From NCBI GenBank assembly GCA_001436895.1, contig JQAY01000011.1:534-64533 (forward strand): a stretch of DNA of 64,000 nucleotides. Reading direction: 5' to 3'. The notes under the pieces were generated by a model, which was not told the DNA's origin, searched no databases, and worked only from the letters and a program-made list of their open reading frames with translations. The position numbers and the translations under genes were made by a program. The DNA is from Weissella confusa (lineage in GTDB: Bacteria > Bacillota > Bacilli > Lactobacillales > Lactobacillaceae). Shown here piece after piece: positions 27,207 to 36,402 of this stretch (the stretch's first letter is position 1; each line of letters begins with the position of its first letter).

Positions 27207-29037
27207 TTATACTAGTGGCGGTCGCGGTGGTGGCCGTGGCGGCATGGGACGCCCCGTTGAAAAGGCAGTGAACTTCTGGCCGACTGTGATTCGCTTGTTT
27301 AAGTACTTGCGTAAGGATCGGGCTGGGGTCATCTTTTCACTGATTATTGCAGCGGTATCGGTTGTGTTGTCAGTTCGTGCGCCAAAGGTTTTGGGTGAAG
27401 CGACAACAGTTATCTTTAATGACGTGACACGATCGGTGAAAATGCATACCGGGATTCACATTAACATGGATAAGGTATTCCAGATTTTGGTGTTCGTGTC
27501 GATTTTGTATGTCTTGAGTGCCATTTTCTCAATCACACAGCAATGGATCATGACCCGGATTGCGCAACGCACGGTCTATCAATTGCGCCAAGATTTCAAA
27601 GTGAAAATGACGAAGTTGCCGGTGTCGTATTATGATACGCACCAAAACGGTGACATCATGTCGCGTGTTGTTAACGATATGGATAATATCTCAGGAACAC
27701 TAAATCAGTCATTGATTCAGTTGGTGACATCAGCCTTAACGTTCGTTGGGGTTATCTACTTTATGCTGACAATTAGCTGGCAATTGTCATTGGTCGCCTT
27801 TGTGACAGTTCCGATTTCATTGTTGATTGTGCGAACAATTGCGCCGTTGTCACAGCGTTTCTTTGCTCGTCAGCAGGCGTCGCTTGGTCTACTGAATGAC
27901 CAAGTTGAAGAAACGTTTGCCGGCCACACCGTCGTAAAGACGTTTAACCAAGAGAAGAACGTCATGGTTGATTTTGATGCGCAAAACGAAACGTATTACA
28001 AGTCAGCTTGGAAGGCCCAGTTCGTTTCAACATTGATTTTCCCATCAATGCGTTTCGTCAATAACTTGGATTACCTCGCGATGGCCGTAATTGGTGGTAT
28101 TAAGGTGGCGTCAGGTACGGTTAGCTTGGGTGATGTCCAAGCGATGTTGCAGTATACGAATCAGTTTAGTCAGCCAATCACCCAGATTGCTAACTTAACG
28201 AATACGATTCAAGCGACTGTGGCCTCAGCTGAGCGTATTTTTGAAGTGCTGGATGAGCCAGAGATGGATAATCCAGCACCAGTCGAACCGATTGAAACGG
28301 ATGACTTGGTGACCTTTGAAAATGTGGCCTTTAGTTATGTGCCTGATCAGCCACTGATGACCGATTATAATATGTCGGTGAAGCCGGGTGAGATGGTTGC
28401 GATTGTTGGGCCGACCGGGGCAGGTAAGTCAACGATGATTAACCTGTTGGAACGTTTTTATGACACAACGTCAGGGACAATTCGTTTGCGTGGCTTAGAT
28501 ACGAAGTCAATGAGTCGCCAGTCCTTGCGTCATCACTTTGCGATGGTGCTCCAAGAAACATGGCTGTTCTCAGGAACGATTATGGATAATTTGCGGTATG
28601 GTCGTTTGGATGCGACGGATGATTTCATCTATGAAGCGGCGAAGATGGCCCACGCGGACGACTTCATTAAGACGCTACCGGATGGCTATGATACGGTGCT
28701 GAATGAAGAAGCAACCAATATCTCGCAGGGACAGCGTCAATTGCTAACAATCGCGCGTGCCTTTGTGGCGGATCCTGAAATTTTGATTTTGGATGAAGCA
28801 ACAAGTTCGGTTGATACGCGTACTGAACGGATGATTCAGGATGCAATGGCCCGGTTGATGGCTGGTCGTACCAGCTTCGTTGTGGCTCACCGTCTATCAA
28901 CGATTCGCTATGCAGACCAAATTTTGGTCATGGAGCATGGTAATATCGTTGAACGTGGTAAGCACGATGAGTTGTTAGCTGCGAATGGCGCCTATGCAAA
29001 GTTGTATAATTCACAATTTGCCGAAAATGTTGGCTAA
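27199..29037 (+). CDS. heterodimeric ABC exporter, catalytic subunit
   Basis: 612 aa with the same TMD-NBD plan. Walker A is GPTGAGKST near residue 409. Walker B is ILILDEATSSVD with the catalytic Glu, while the signature is ISQGQRQL instead of LSGGQ. So one composite ATP site is canonical and one degenerate, as in LmrCD-type multidrug exporters. The N-terminus carries an unusual Arg/Gly-rich stretch (SGGRGGGRGGMGR) before the first helix. AAGGAGG lies 9 nt before ATG 27199. It is coupled to the upstream subunit. Confidence 0.9.
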   Translation: MRSYTSGGRGGGRGGMGRPVEKAVNFWPTVIRLFKYLRKDRAGVIFSLIIAAVSVVLSVRAPKVLGEATTVIFNDVTRSVKMHTGIHINMDKVFQILVFVSILYVLSAIFSITQQWIMTRIAQRTVYQLRQDFKVKMTKLPVSYYDTHQNGDIMSRVVNDMDNISGTLNQSLIQLVTSALTFVGVIYFMLTISWQLSLVAFVTVPISLLIVRTIAPLSQRFFARQQASLGLLNDQVEETFAGHTVVKTFNQEKNVMVDFDAQNETYYKSAWKAQFVSTLIFPSMRFVNNLDYLAMAVIGGIKVASGTVSLGDVQAMLQYTNQFSQPITQIANLTNTIQATVASAERIFEVLDEPEMDNPAPVEPIETDDLVTFENVAFSYVPDQPLMTDYNMSVKPGEMVAIVGPTGAGKSTMINLLERFYDTTSGTIRLRGLDTKSMSRQSLRHHFAMVLQETWLFSGTIMDNLRYGRLDATDDFIYEAAKMAHADDFIKTLPDGYDTVLNEEATNISQGQRQLLTIARAFVADPEILILDEATSSVDTRTERMIQDAMARLMAGRTSFVVAHRLSTIRYADQILVMEHGNIVERGKHDELLAANGAYAKLYNSQFAENVG

Positions 29038-29155
29038 CTTCTTGTTAAGATTTAGATGAAAATGTAACCAGTGCGTGACTGCACTGGTTTTTTCATTCAG
29101 GGTACTGCTACAATAGACGTACGATTATGAGTTGGTAGGAAAGTGGGGATTAGCA

Positions 29156-30601
29156 ATGATAGAACATTGGATAAATATTGCGGTAATCGTCTTGTTGATT
29201 GCGAATACGCTAGGAGCGATTGTCACGGTTTTCCGTGATCGAAACCGTGACATCACGACGGTATGGGCTTGGATGCTGGTGCTGTTGTTGTTCCCAGTTT
29301 TTGGGTTCGCATTTTACTTTTTCTTTGGACGTAAGCTATCAAATAAGCGCATTTTTGATATTCGAACGCAACGCGTCATGGGCATTGACCGTATTGCGAA
29401 GAAGCAAAAGAAGCAAATGGCGCACATTGCCACGGCTGATTATCAAGAAGAACAGGCATTCGTTCGCCTGTTCTTGAATAATGAGCAAGCAATTTTCACA
29501 AATGAAAATCACGTATCGGTCATCACGGATGGTAAAGAGAAGTTTGCCCAATTGTTTGCGGATATCGAACAAGCCAAGCATCACGTGAATGTTGAGTACT
29601 ACACAATTTATGACGATGAAATCGGTAATCAGTTGGTTGATTTGTTGACGAAGAAAGCAGCTGAAGGTGTGCGCGTTCGTGTCATTTATGACATGTGGGG
29701 TTCAGGTGGCCGTCACAAGAAGATGTTTAAGCGCTTGCGTGAAGCGGGTGGCCAAATTGAAACGTTCTTGATTCATGATTGGCAGCCCTTTTCATTCCGT
29801 GTGAATAATCACGATCACCGTAAGCTAGTGATTATCGACGGTAATATCGGTTACATTGGTGGCTTTAACGTTGGCGACCAATACCTGGGCAAGAAAAAGA
29901 AGTTTGGTTACTGGCGTGATACGCATTTGCGTGTTGAAGGTGATGCGGTATTGGCGATGCAAAGTCGCTTCTTCATGGATTGGAATGCGACGACCACTGA
30001 AGAAAAGTTGCAGTTCAGTGATGATTACTTCCCAGACAACACACAGGCTGGGGATGTTGCGATGCAGATTGTCTCATCGGGACCGGAGTCGGACTCGAAG
30101 CAAATTTATCAAGGATACTTGCACATGCTGGCGATTGCCCGTGAAAGTATCACGATTCAATCACCGTACTTTATTCCGAACCAAGCGATTATGGATGTGC
30201 TATCTGTGGCTGCGCGTTCAGGGGTTAAGGTGCGCATCATGATTCCGAGCATGCCGGATCATCCGTTTGTTTATCGCGCGACAGAATACTATGCGCGTGC
30301 GATGGTTCGAGCGGGGGCCGAAGTTTATACGTATGACAAGGGCTTCTTGCATGCTAAGACGTTAGTGATTGACGATAAGATTGTGTCAGTCGGTAGTGCC
30401 AACATGGATATTCGTTCATTCGCTTTGAACTTTGAAGTGAATGCCTTTATGTACAGTCGTCGTTTGGCTGCTGAAATGAATCATATTTTCGAAAAAGATT
30501 TGCGAGTTTCAACACGTTTGACCCGTCAATACTTCGATAACCAGTCAGGATGGCGCAAGTTTAAGCAAATGTTCTCACGTTTGCTGACACCAATCTTGTA
30601 A
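29156..30601 (+). CDS. cls: cardiolipin synthase
   Basis: 481 aa. Two N-terminal membrane helices (about residues 5-25 and 37-58) precede a phospholipase D-type catalytic region. Both HKD motifs are present: HDHRKLVIIDG near residue 223 and LHAKTLVIDD near 400. The enzyme condenses two phosphatidylglycerols into cardiolipin and glycerol at the membrane. ATG 29156 is preferred over a TTG 24 bp upstream. It is a single gene ending at a terminator. Confidence 0.93.
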   Translation: MIEHWINIAVIVLLIANTLGAIVTVFRDRNRDITTVWAWMLVLLLFPVFGFAFYFFFGRKLSNKRIFDIRTQRVMGIDRIAKKQKKQMAHIATADYQEEQAFVRLFLNNEQAIFTNENHVSVITDGKEKFAQLFADIEQAKHHVNVEYYTIYDDEIGNQLVDLLTKKAAEGVRVRVIYDMWGSGGRHKKMFKRLREAGGQIETFLIHDWQPFSFRVNNHDHRKLVIIDGNIGYIGGFNVGDQYLGKKKKFGYWRDTHLRVEGDAVLAMQSRFFMDWNATTTEEKLQFSDDYFPDNTQAGDVAMQIVSSGPESDSKQIYQGYLHMLAIARESITIQSPYFIPNQAIMDVLSVAARSGVKVRIMIPSMPDHPFVYRATEYYARAMVRAGAEVYTYDKGFLHAKTLVIDDKIVSVGSANMDIRSFALNFEVNAFMYSRRLAAEMNHIFEKDLRVSTRLTRQYFDNQSGWRKFKQMFSRLLTPIL

Positions 30602-30604
30602 ACA

Positions 30605-30632
30605 AAAACACGGCAATTTTGCCGTGTTTTTT
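30605..30632 (+). terminator. terminator after cls
   Basis: AAAACACGGC/GCCGTGTTTT stem with a T-run. A TATAAT in GCGTATAATAC (about 30646) downstream is the likely -10 of the next gene. Confidence 0.88.
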
Positions 30633-30688
30633 CATTACAGAAGCGTATAATACAGGGTATTAACGGATAAGATAACGAGGCAATGAAA

Positions 30689-31543
30689 ATGGAGTTTCGA
30701 ACATTAGCAAATGGGGTGAAGATGCCGGTACTTGGGTACGGTGTTGCGCAAGTCCAAGGTGCTGAAGCTACCCAAGCAGTCAAGGATGCCATTGCGAACG
30801 GCTATCGTATGATCGATACGGCTGTGATTTATGACAATGAAGGTGATATCGGTCGCGCAATTGCTGAGAGTGATGTCGACCGTCGTGACTTGTTTTTGAC
30901 AACTAAGGTTTGGGTGCAAGACATGAGCTACGAGGGCGCAAAGGCTTCTGTTTCACGCTCATTGGAATTACTAGGAACTGACTACTTGGATTTGGTGTTG
31001 TTGCACCACCCAATTGGCGATATCTGGGGCGCTTGGCGTGCATTGGAAGAGGCATACAAAGCTGGTCGTATTCGTGCAATTGGTGTATCGAATTTTTCAC
31101 CAGCATTGATGACGCAATTTGTGGCATTGAACGACATCGCGCCAATGGTTAACCAAATTGAAAACCATCCTTTCCACCAACAAGCAGACAAGGTGACGTA
31201 CTTCCAAGAACAAGGCATCTTGGTTGAAGCGTGGGCACCGTTTGCGGAGGGGATTCATGATGTGTTCCATTCACCAATTTTGACTAAGATTGCTGAGAAC
31301 CACGGCAAAGAAGTCGGCCATGTTATTTTGCGTTGGCTACTACAACGAGGTATCAGCACGATTCCAAAGTCAATGAAGCCGGCACGAATGGCATCGAATT
31401 TGGATGTATTTGATTTTGAACTAACGACTGATGAAATGGCGCAAATTGCTAGCATGAATACGGGTGAAACATTGTTTGGGGGCTCAGATGATCCCGATGT
31501 TGCCCATGTTCAAAAAATGTTGAATTGGACCGTAACACACTAG
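30689..31543 (+). CDS. aldo/keto reductase
   Basis: About 284 aa, a compact member of the AKR superfamily (NADPH-dependent carbonyl reduction in the cytoplasm). Tetrad residues are visible: Asp in RMIDTAVIYDNE with Tyr five residues on, Lys in LTTKVWV, and His in LLHHPIG. The nucleotide end is IPKSMKPARMASN. The GAGG at 30677-30680 suits ATG 30689 better than ATG 30683. It is followed after 10 bp by a 44-aa membrane protein gene. The substrate is unknown; 2,5-diketo-gluconate reductase-like annotation is common but unproven. Confidence 0.9.
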   Translation: MEFRTLANGVKMPVLGYGVAQVQGAEATQAVKDAIANGYRMIDTAVIYDNEGDIGRAIAESDVDRRDLFLTTKVWVQDMSYEGAKASVSRSLELLGTDYLDLVLLHHPIGDIWGAWRALEEAYKAGRIRAIGVSNFSPALMTQFVALNDIAPMVNQIENHPFHQQADKVTYFQEQGILVEAWAPFAEGIHDVFHSPILTKIAENHGKEVGHVILRWLLQRGISTIPKSMKPARMASNLDVFDFELTTDEMAQIASMNTGETLFGGSDDPDVAHVQKMLNWTVTH

Positions 31544-31553
31544 GAGAACAAGT

Positions 31554-31688
31554 ATGTGGTTTTTGATTATTTTGATTCTGGTCGGATTGTTTGTTTACAC
31601 GCAATCACGTAAAGCACGTCACGACCATGAAATGCGCAACAAGGCACAAGTCTTGGAAGGCGAATTCAAGGACGTGACCAAGAAGTAA
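31554..31688 (+). CDS. small membrane protein, 44 aa
   Basis: One N-terminal helix (residues 2-15, WFLIILILVGLFVY) is followed by a charged cytoplasmic-looking tail rich in Lys, Arg and Glu (QSRKARHDHEMRNKAQV). AGGAGAAC lies just upstream, and it starts 10 bp after the aldo/keto reductase stop. It is probably real, given the codon use and Shine-Dalgarno. Function unknown. Confidence 0.68.
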   Translation: MWFLIILILVGLFVYTQSRKARHDHEMRNKAQVLEGEFKDVTKK

Positions 31689-31693
31689 GGTGA

Positions 31694-31727
31694 AAGGGGC
31701 TAATCTAGGCGGATTGGTCTCTTTTTG
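31694..31727 (+). terminator. weak terminator after small membrane protein gene
   Basis: AGGGGCTAATC pairs with GATTGGTCTCT using several G-T pairs, then CTTTTTG. The TATAAT at 31754-31759 beyond it is the probable lepA -10. Confidence 0.6.
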
Positions 31728-31802
31728 CTATCGTCAGGCACCGAAATACCCTGTATAATGGTAGGGACAGAAAAATTAGACAGAATAGGAGCGCGATAAA
31801 TA

Positions 31803-33653
31803 ATGGACATTCAAGAAATGAAGGCGCGCCAATCTCACATTCGTAACTTTAGTATTGTGGCTCACATTGACCACGGTAAGTCGACAATTTCAGATCGTAT
31901 TCTGGAAGCGACGCACACGGTTACTGAGCGTGAGATGCAAAATCAATTGCTCGACACGATGGATTTGGAACGTGAGCGTGGTATCACGATTAAGATGAAT
32001 GCGGTTGAAGTTCACTACAAGGCGAACGACGGCGAGACATACATCTTCCACTTGGTTGATACACCAGGTCACGTCGACTTCTCTTATGAAGTTTCTCGTT
32101 CATTGGCTGCGGCCGATGGTGCCATTTTGGTTGTTGATGCCGCCCAAGGTGTTGAAGCCCAAACGTTGGCAAACGTTTACTTGGCGTTGGAAAACGACTT
32201 GGAAATTTTGCCATTGATCAATAAGATTGACTTGCCAGCCGCTGATCCAGAAGCTGTCCGTGCTGAAATCGAAGATGTGATTGGTATTGATGCTTCTGAA
32301 GCTGTTTTGGCATCAGCTAAGCAAGGTATCGGTATTCCAGAATTGCTTGAGCAAATTGTGGCGAAGATTCCGGCACCAGAGGGTGATTTGGAATCCCCAT
32401 TGCAAGCGTTGATTTTTGACTCAGCCTACGATTCATACAAGGGTGTTATTTTGACCGTTCGTGTGAAGGAAGGGGTTATGAAGCCGGGTGATAAGATTCG
32501 CTTCATGAACTCAGGAGCTGAATACGAAATCACAGAAGTTGGTGTTAACTCACCACACCCTGTGAAGCGTGACTTCTTGATGGCTGGTGATATTGGTTAT
32601 GTCGCTGCTTCAATTAAGAACATTCGTGACGCACGCCCTGGTGATACGATTACATCAGTTAAGAACCCAGCGGCTGAAGCATTGCCAGGTTACCAACCAA
32701 TGACGCCAATGGTGTACTCAGGTTTGTACCCAACGGATAACTCAAAGTACAACGACTTGCGTGAAGCACTTGAAAAGTTGCAATTGAACGATGCGTCATT
32801 GGAATTCGAGCCTGAAACGTCACAAGCGTTGGGATTCGGTTTCCGTACTGGATTCTTGGGCTTGTTGCACATGGACGTTGTGCAAGAGCGTCTTGAACGT
32901 GAATTCGATATGGAATTGATCACGACGGCGCCATCTGTAACGTACCACGCGTACACGACAGACGGTGAAATGGTTGAAGTGGCCAACCCATCAGAGTTGC
33001 CTGAAGCCAGTGCCATCAAGTGGATTGAAGAACCATACGTACACGCACAAATCATGGTGCCTAACGAATATGTTGGGGCGGTTATGGAATTGGCGCAACA
33101 AAAGCGTGGTGAATTCGATACGATGGATTACTTAGACCAAAACCGTGTTAACGTGAAGTACTACATTCCATTGTCAGAAATCATCTTTGACTTCTTCGAT
33201 AAGTTGAAGTCAAACACGCGTGGTTACGCCTCATTGGATTACGAGATTTCAGGTTACCGCAAGTCTGACTTGGTTAAGATTGATATCTTGTTGAACGGTG
33301 ATAAGGTCGATGCCTTGAGCTTTATCGTGCACAAGGACTTCGCCCAAGAGCGTTCACGCATTATTACGGCTAAGTTGAAGCAAATCATCCCACGTCGTAA
33401 CTTTGAAATTCCAGTGCAAGCGGCAATCGGTTCAAAGATTGTGTCACGTTCAACGATTAAGGCATACCGTAAGGACGTTACCTCAAAGATTCACACAGGT
33501 GACCCTGACCGTCGTGCCAAGTTGTTGGATAAGCAAAAGCGTGGAAAGAAGCGCATGAAGGCGGTTGGTACGGTTGATGTGCCACAAGAAGCCTTTATGG
33601 CTGTGCTTAAGGCTGAAGATGATACAGAATTCGCAAAGGGTGCTAATCACTAA
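31803..33653 (+). CDS. lepA: elongation factor 4 (LepA)
   Basis: 616 aa translational GTPase that back-translocates or rescues stalled ribosomes. G-motifs are AHIDHGKST near residue 20, [11 protein letters not shown] near 87 and NKIDLP near 140. The LepA-specific region is [16 protein letters not shown], and the C-terminal domain has [18 protein letters not shown], which separates it from TypA. An AGGAGCG site precedes the ATG. It is a single gene. Confidence 0.96.
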   Translation: MDIQEMKARQSHIRNFSIVAHIDHGKSTISDRILEATHTVTEREMQNQLLDTMDLERERGITIKMNAVEVHYKANDGETYIFHLVDTPGHVDFSYEVSRSLAAADGAILVVDAAQGVEAQTLANVYLALENDLEILPLINKIDLPAADPEAVRAEIEDVIGIDASEAVLASAKQGIGIPELLEQIVAKIPAPEGDLESPLQALIFDSAYDSYKGVILTVRVKEGVMKPGDKIRFMNSGAEYEITEVGVNSPHPVKRDFLMAGDIGYVAASIKNIRDARPGDTITSVKNPAAEALPGYQPMTPMVYSGLYPTDNSKYNDLREALEKLQLNDASLEFEPETSQALGFGFRTGFLGLLHMDVVQERLEREFDMELITTAPSVTYHAYTTDGEMVEVANPSELPEASAIKWIEEPYVHAQIMVPNEYVGAVMELAQQKRGEFDTMDYLDQNRVNVKYYIPLSEIIFDFFDKLKSNTRGYASLDYEISGYRKSDLVKIDILLNGDKVDALSFIVHKDFAQERSRIITAKLKQIIPRRNFEIPVQAAIGSKIVSRSTIKAYRKDVTSKIHTGDPDRRAKLLDKQKRGKKRMKAVGTVDVPQEAFMAVLKAEDDTEFAKGANH

Positions 33654-33778
33654 TTGTGAATATTCTGCAAATTTCTTTGGTTGAGAGACTACCATTCTTT
33701 TCGAAGTTATGGTATTATATTCAGGTTAAATAAACTGACTCTGGTACGCAATGTACTAGGGCGATAAGGAGAAACACG

Positions 33779-34021
33779 ATGAAGGCTGATATTCACCCAG
33801 ATTACCACCAAGTGGTTTTCGTTGATTCAACTACTGGTTACAAGCTTTTGACTGGTTCAACTCGTACTTCAAACGAGACGATCGAGTTCGAAGGTGCTAC
33901 GTACCCAATGATCCGTGTTGAAGTTACGTCAGATTCACACCCATTCTACACTGGTAAGCAAAAGTTTACTACTGCCGATGGTGCGGTCGACAAGTTCAAC
34001 AAGAAGTACGGTTTGGCTTAA
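33779..34021 (+). CDS. rpmE2: 50S ribosomal protein L31 type B
   Basis: 80 aa. [16 protein letters not shown] at the start and [10 protein letters not shown] near residue 60 identify L31. It has no Cys pairs, so it is the zinc-independent type B form, usually favoured when zinc is scarce. AAGGAG precedes the ATG. The 5' leader of about 60 nt has no recognisable regulator site. A strong terminator follows. Confidence 0.95.
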   Translation: MKADIHPDYHQVVFVDSTTGYKLLTGSTRTSNETIEFEGATYPMIRVEVTSDSHPFYTGKQKFTTADGAVDKFNKKYGLA

Positions 34022-34041
34022 TTTTAAGCTATTCAATACTG

Positions 34042-34076
34042 AAAAAACACCCAACTTTCGAGTTGGGTGTTTTTTT
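34042..34076 (+). terminator. terminator after rpmE2
   Basis: AAAAAACACCCAACT/AGTTGGGTGTTTTTT with a TTCG loop. The remaining 230 bp before the surface protein gene hold only a promoter-like and cre-like segment. Confidence 0.92.
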
Positions 34077-34102
34077 GTGCACTCATACAGAAATCGAGAT
34101 TA

Positions 34103-34117
34103 TTGACAACGTTTACA
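34103..34117 (+). promoter_or_regulatory. cre-like site over a possible -35 box
   Basis: TGACAACGTTTACA (34104-34117) matches the cre consensus with one mismatch and overlaps TTGACA (34103-34108). No clear -10 at 17 bp was found (GATTAA only), and the site is about 190 bp before the surface protein gene, so this is tentative. Confidence 0.35.
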
Positions 34118-34305
34118 GAATTCTAGATTAAGCAGGTTATCAAATTTGGGAAATTCATGGCCACAAAAAGTTGGATGTTTTTGGCGATAAATCACTTATT
34201 TCTGAATCAGTACTCATATTTGGAAAGTTTTATGTAAGTTATTAATTTTTCATTAACATAATAACGAAGAACAAAAATTGAGTAATGAGACTTTGGGAGA
34301 TAAAT

Positions 34306-36219
34306 ATGGAAAACAAGAGCTTTAAGCAGCCAACATCGCGTGAGGTAATCACCCGTAAGAAGATGTATAAGGATGGTAAAGTTTGGGCGGTTACGGGGAT
34401 GACCTTTATTACTTCGGCCATTTTGTTGGCTGGGGGTGTACAAAACGTGTCGGCCGACGATAGTGTGGCGCCAGCAAATGCAGACACAACACTTGCAACC
34501 GATGATGGATCATCTGCTGCAAAGTCAGTAGTGTTGCGTACAAATACTACAACGGCATCAACCAATTCAGCCCAATCTGGCGATGCTGATAAGCAAACAA
34601 TAGCGACGCAAAGTGGTCAATCTGATGCCCAAGCAACAGCAGTAGATGATGATAGCGCCGAGTCATCTACTACAATTTCTGTGGTTGATGATACAACTGG
34701 AAAATCACTTACTAGTTTCGTCATAACGGGCACTGCGGACAGTCGTATTATTGGCAGTGATGGATGGTCTGAGTTTAATCAGTTCTTGGACAAAAATGTT
34801 TCAGGAACCGAGGCACAGTATATGTATGCTTCAAATGGACTTCCGGATGCACTGGCCGAAAGAATTGGTGAACATCCTGTGGTTGAAGTGCATCTTGTAC
34901 ACAAACTTGTGCCAACGACTGATACAAAGACGGTCACTGGTACGATTTCATATACAGGGGCTGGAGATAAAACACCAGCAACCGTAAATCAATCCGTAAC
35001 AGTTAACCACACTTATATGAAGGATGAAGTCACTGGTGAAGCTGTGTCGACGGAAGATGATAGTAAGTATTATCTGGATGCGCCTTTTGTTGATAACCGA
35101 TACACGGTCGATACAACTAAGGAAACCGATGGAACTGTGGATGCCACAACAGGCGATGTGACCTTCAACACCGTTAATAACAAGTCGATTGATGGCTTTA
35201 CACTGGATAAGCCAAGTGTAACTTTGAAGACTAACATTGCTAATCCAACAGTTGCGGATACTGTAACGTACTCAGAAATTCTACAAAAGGCACATGTTGA
35301 CTTGGTTGATGATACAACGGGAAAGGTAATCACGTCCGTTGACTATCAAGGGGCTTCAAACTCTGGATACCTCGCCAATGGGGATGTCTACATGGACTGG
35401 TTAAACAATGTTGTTTATCCATTGTTGGGTATAGATCCAAATAACCCCCAAGCCACAGATATTAAAAACTATGCTCTGGTAAGTGAGAACGTCACTTCGG
35501 GTGTCTGGGATGATGATTCATCAGTTGATCAGAAGTTTGAAATTCATGTTAAGCACACGTACTCAACGGTTAAGGATCAAAAGAACGTTAACGAAACAAT
35601 TCACTATGTATATAGTGATGGGTCGAAGGCTGCAGATGATGTTGTTAAGTCAGCCACGTTTACGCGTGAAAACGTTAAAGATAATGTAACTGGTGATGTC
35701 ACGTATGGTGATTGGTCAGAAAATCAAATGCTAGATGCAGTTATCGCGCCACAAATCGCAGGATACACGGCTGATCGTATGTTGGTACCAGCCAAGGTGG
35801 TTTCAGGGGATGCGTCGGATATTGTTGTAACAATTACTTATTCTAAGAATGGGGCGGATCACAATAATCAAGGTGATACGACACCAAAGCCAGAGCCAGC
35901 GCCAACGGACACAACACCAAAGTCTGACACGACTGCTCAAACGGCAGACTCAACCACGACTAAACCTAGTAATGTAGTTCAAAATGAGCGACCAAGTGTT
36001 GTTGCAGCAGAAACTGTGGCAACTGGTGTCACTGTGGATTCCAAGAAGGCAACGACTGCTGCAACGGTTGTTCCAGACACTGAAGTCACGCAAGCGGGTG
36101 CCGTTGAATTGCCACACACCGCCGCCTTGGATCATAATCGTTGGGCTATTGTCGGATGGATGTTGTTGACTATGCTAGCTATTATGATTGGCCTAAAGAA
36201 AAAGTCAAAAGAGGATTAA
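34306..36219 (+). CDS. cell-wall-anchored MucBP/Mub-type surface protein
   Basis: 637 aa. The N-terminus has a KxYKxGKxW-type signal peptide (KMYKDGKVW, residues 19-27, then a hydrophobic core ending ...VSADD near 50). A Thr/Ser/Ala-rich segment follows (about 50-120). Next come repeats resembling MucBP and Mub-B2 domains (VDDTTGKSL and VDDTTGKVI mark two starts near residues 127 and 333; the last module has NETIHYVYSDGSKAAD). A Pro/Thr stalk leads to a sorting signal LPHTA (602-606), a hydrophobic helix and KKKSKED. The sorting motif ends in Ala instead of Gly. Likely role: adhesion to mucus or host glycans. I chose ATG 34306 (GGGAGA site). Confidence 0.85.
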   Translation: MENKSFKQPTSREVITRKKMYKDGKVWAVTGMTFITSAILLAGGVQNVSADDSVAPANADTTLATDDGSSAAKSVVLRTNTTTASTNSAQSGDADKQTIATQSGQSDAQATAVDDDSAESSTTISVVDDTTGKSLTSFVITGTADSRIIGSDGWSEFNQFLDKNVSGTEAQYMYASNGLPDALAERIGEHPVVEVHLVHKLVPTTDTKTVTGTISYTGAGDKTPATVNQSVTVNHTYMKDEVTGEAVSTEDDSKYYLDAPFVDNRYTVDTTKETDGTVDATTGDVTFNTVNNKSIDGFTLDKPSVTLKTNIANPTVADTVTYSEILQKAHVDLVDDTTGKVITSVDYQGASNSGYLANGDVYMDWLNNVVYPLLGIDPNNPQATDIKNYALVSENVTSGVWDDDSSVDQKFEIHVKHTYSTVKDQKNVNETIHYVYSDGSKAADDVVKSATFTRENVKDNVTGDVTYGDWSENQMLDAVIAPQIAGYTADRMLVPAKVVSGDASDIVVTITYSKNGADHNNQGDTTPKPEPAPTDTTPKSDTTAQTADSTTTKPSNVVQNERPSVVAAETVATGVTVDSKKATTAATVVPDTEVTQAGAVELPHTAALDHNRWAIVGWMLLTMLAIMIGLKKKSKED

Positions 36220-36228
36220 TGGAAGCGC

Positions 36229-36284
36229 AATGTCGCCCTGGTCAGTAACTAATAAAAAACTGATTAGGGTGACATTTTATTTAG
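36229..36284 (+). terminator. terminator after surface protein gene
   Basis: AATGTC...CCTGGTCAGT pairs with ACTGATTAGGGTGACATT, followed by TTATTT. Downstream, at 36315-36331, an inverted repeat TCATCA/TGATGA lies before the regulator gene. Confidence 0.75.
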
Positions 36285-36402
36285 TGAGTAGATTTTTAAA
36301 TAAATAACACTTAATCATCATATTTTGATGAAACGTCACCATTAAGATAGGGACGTAAAGATACGATTAGTGAGTGTACTTTAAAGAGAGTAAAAATTAG
36401 GT

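Noticed and set aside
31803-33653. TypA/BipA as the identity of the GTPase
   Set aside because: The [16 protein letters not shown] segment and the [15 protein letters not shown]-terminus are specific to LepA.
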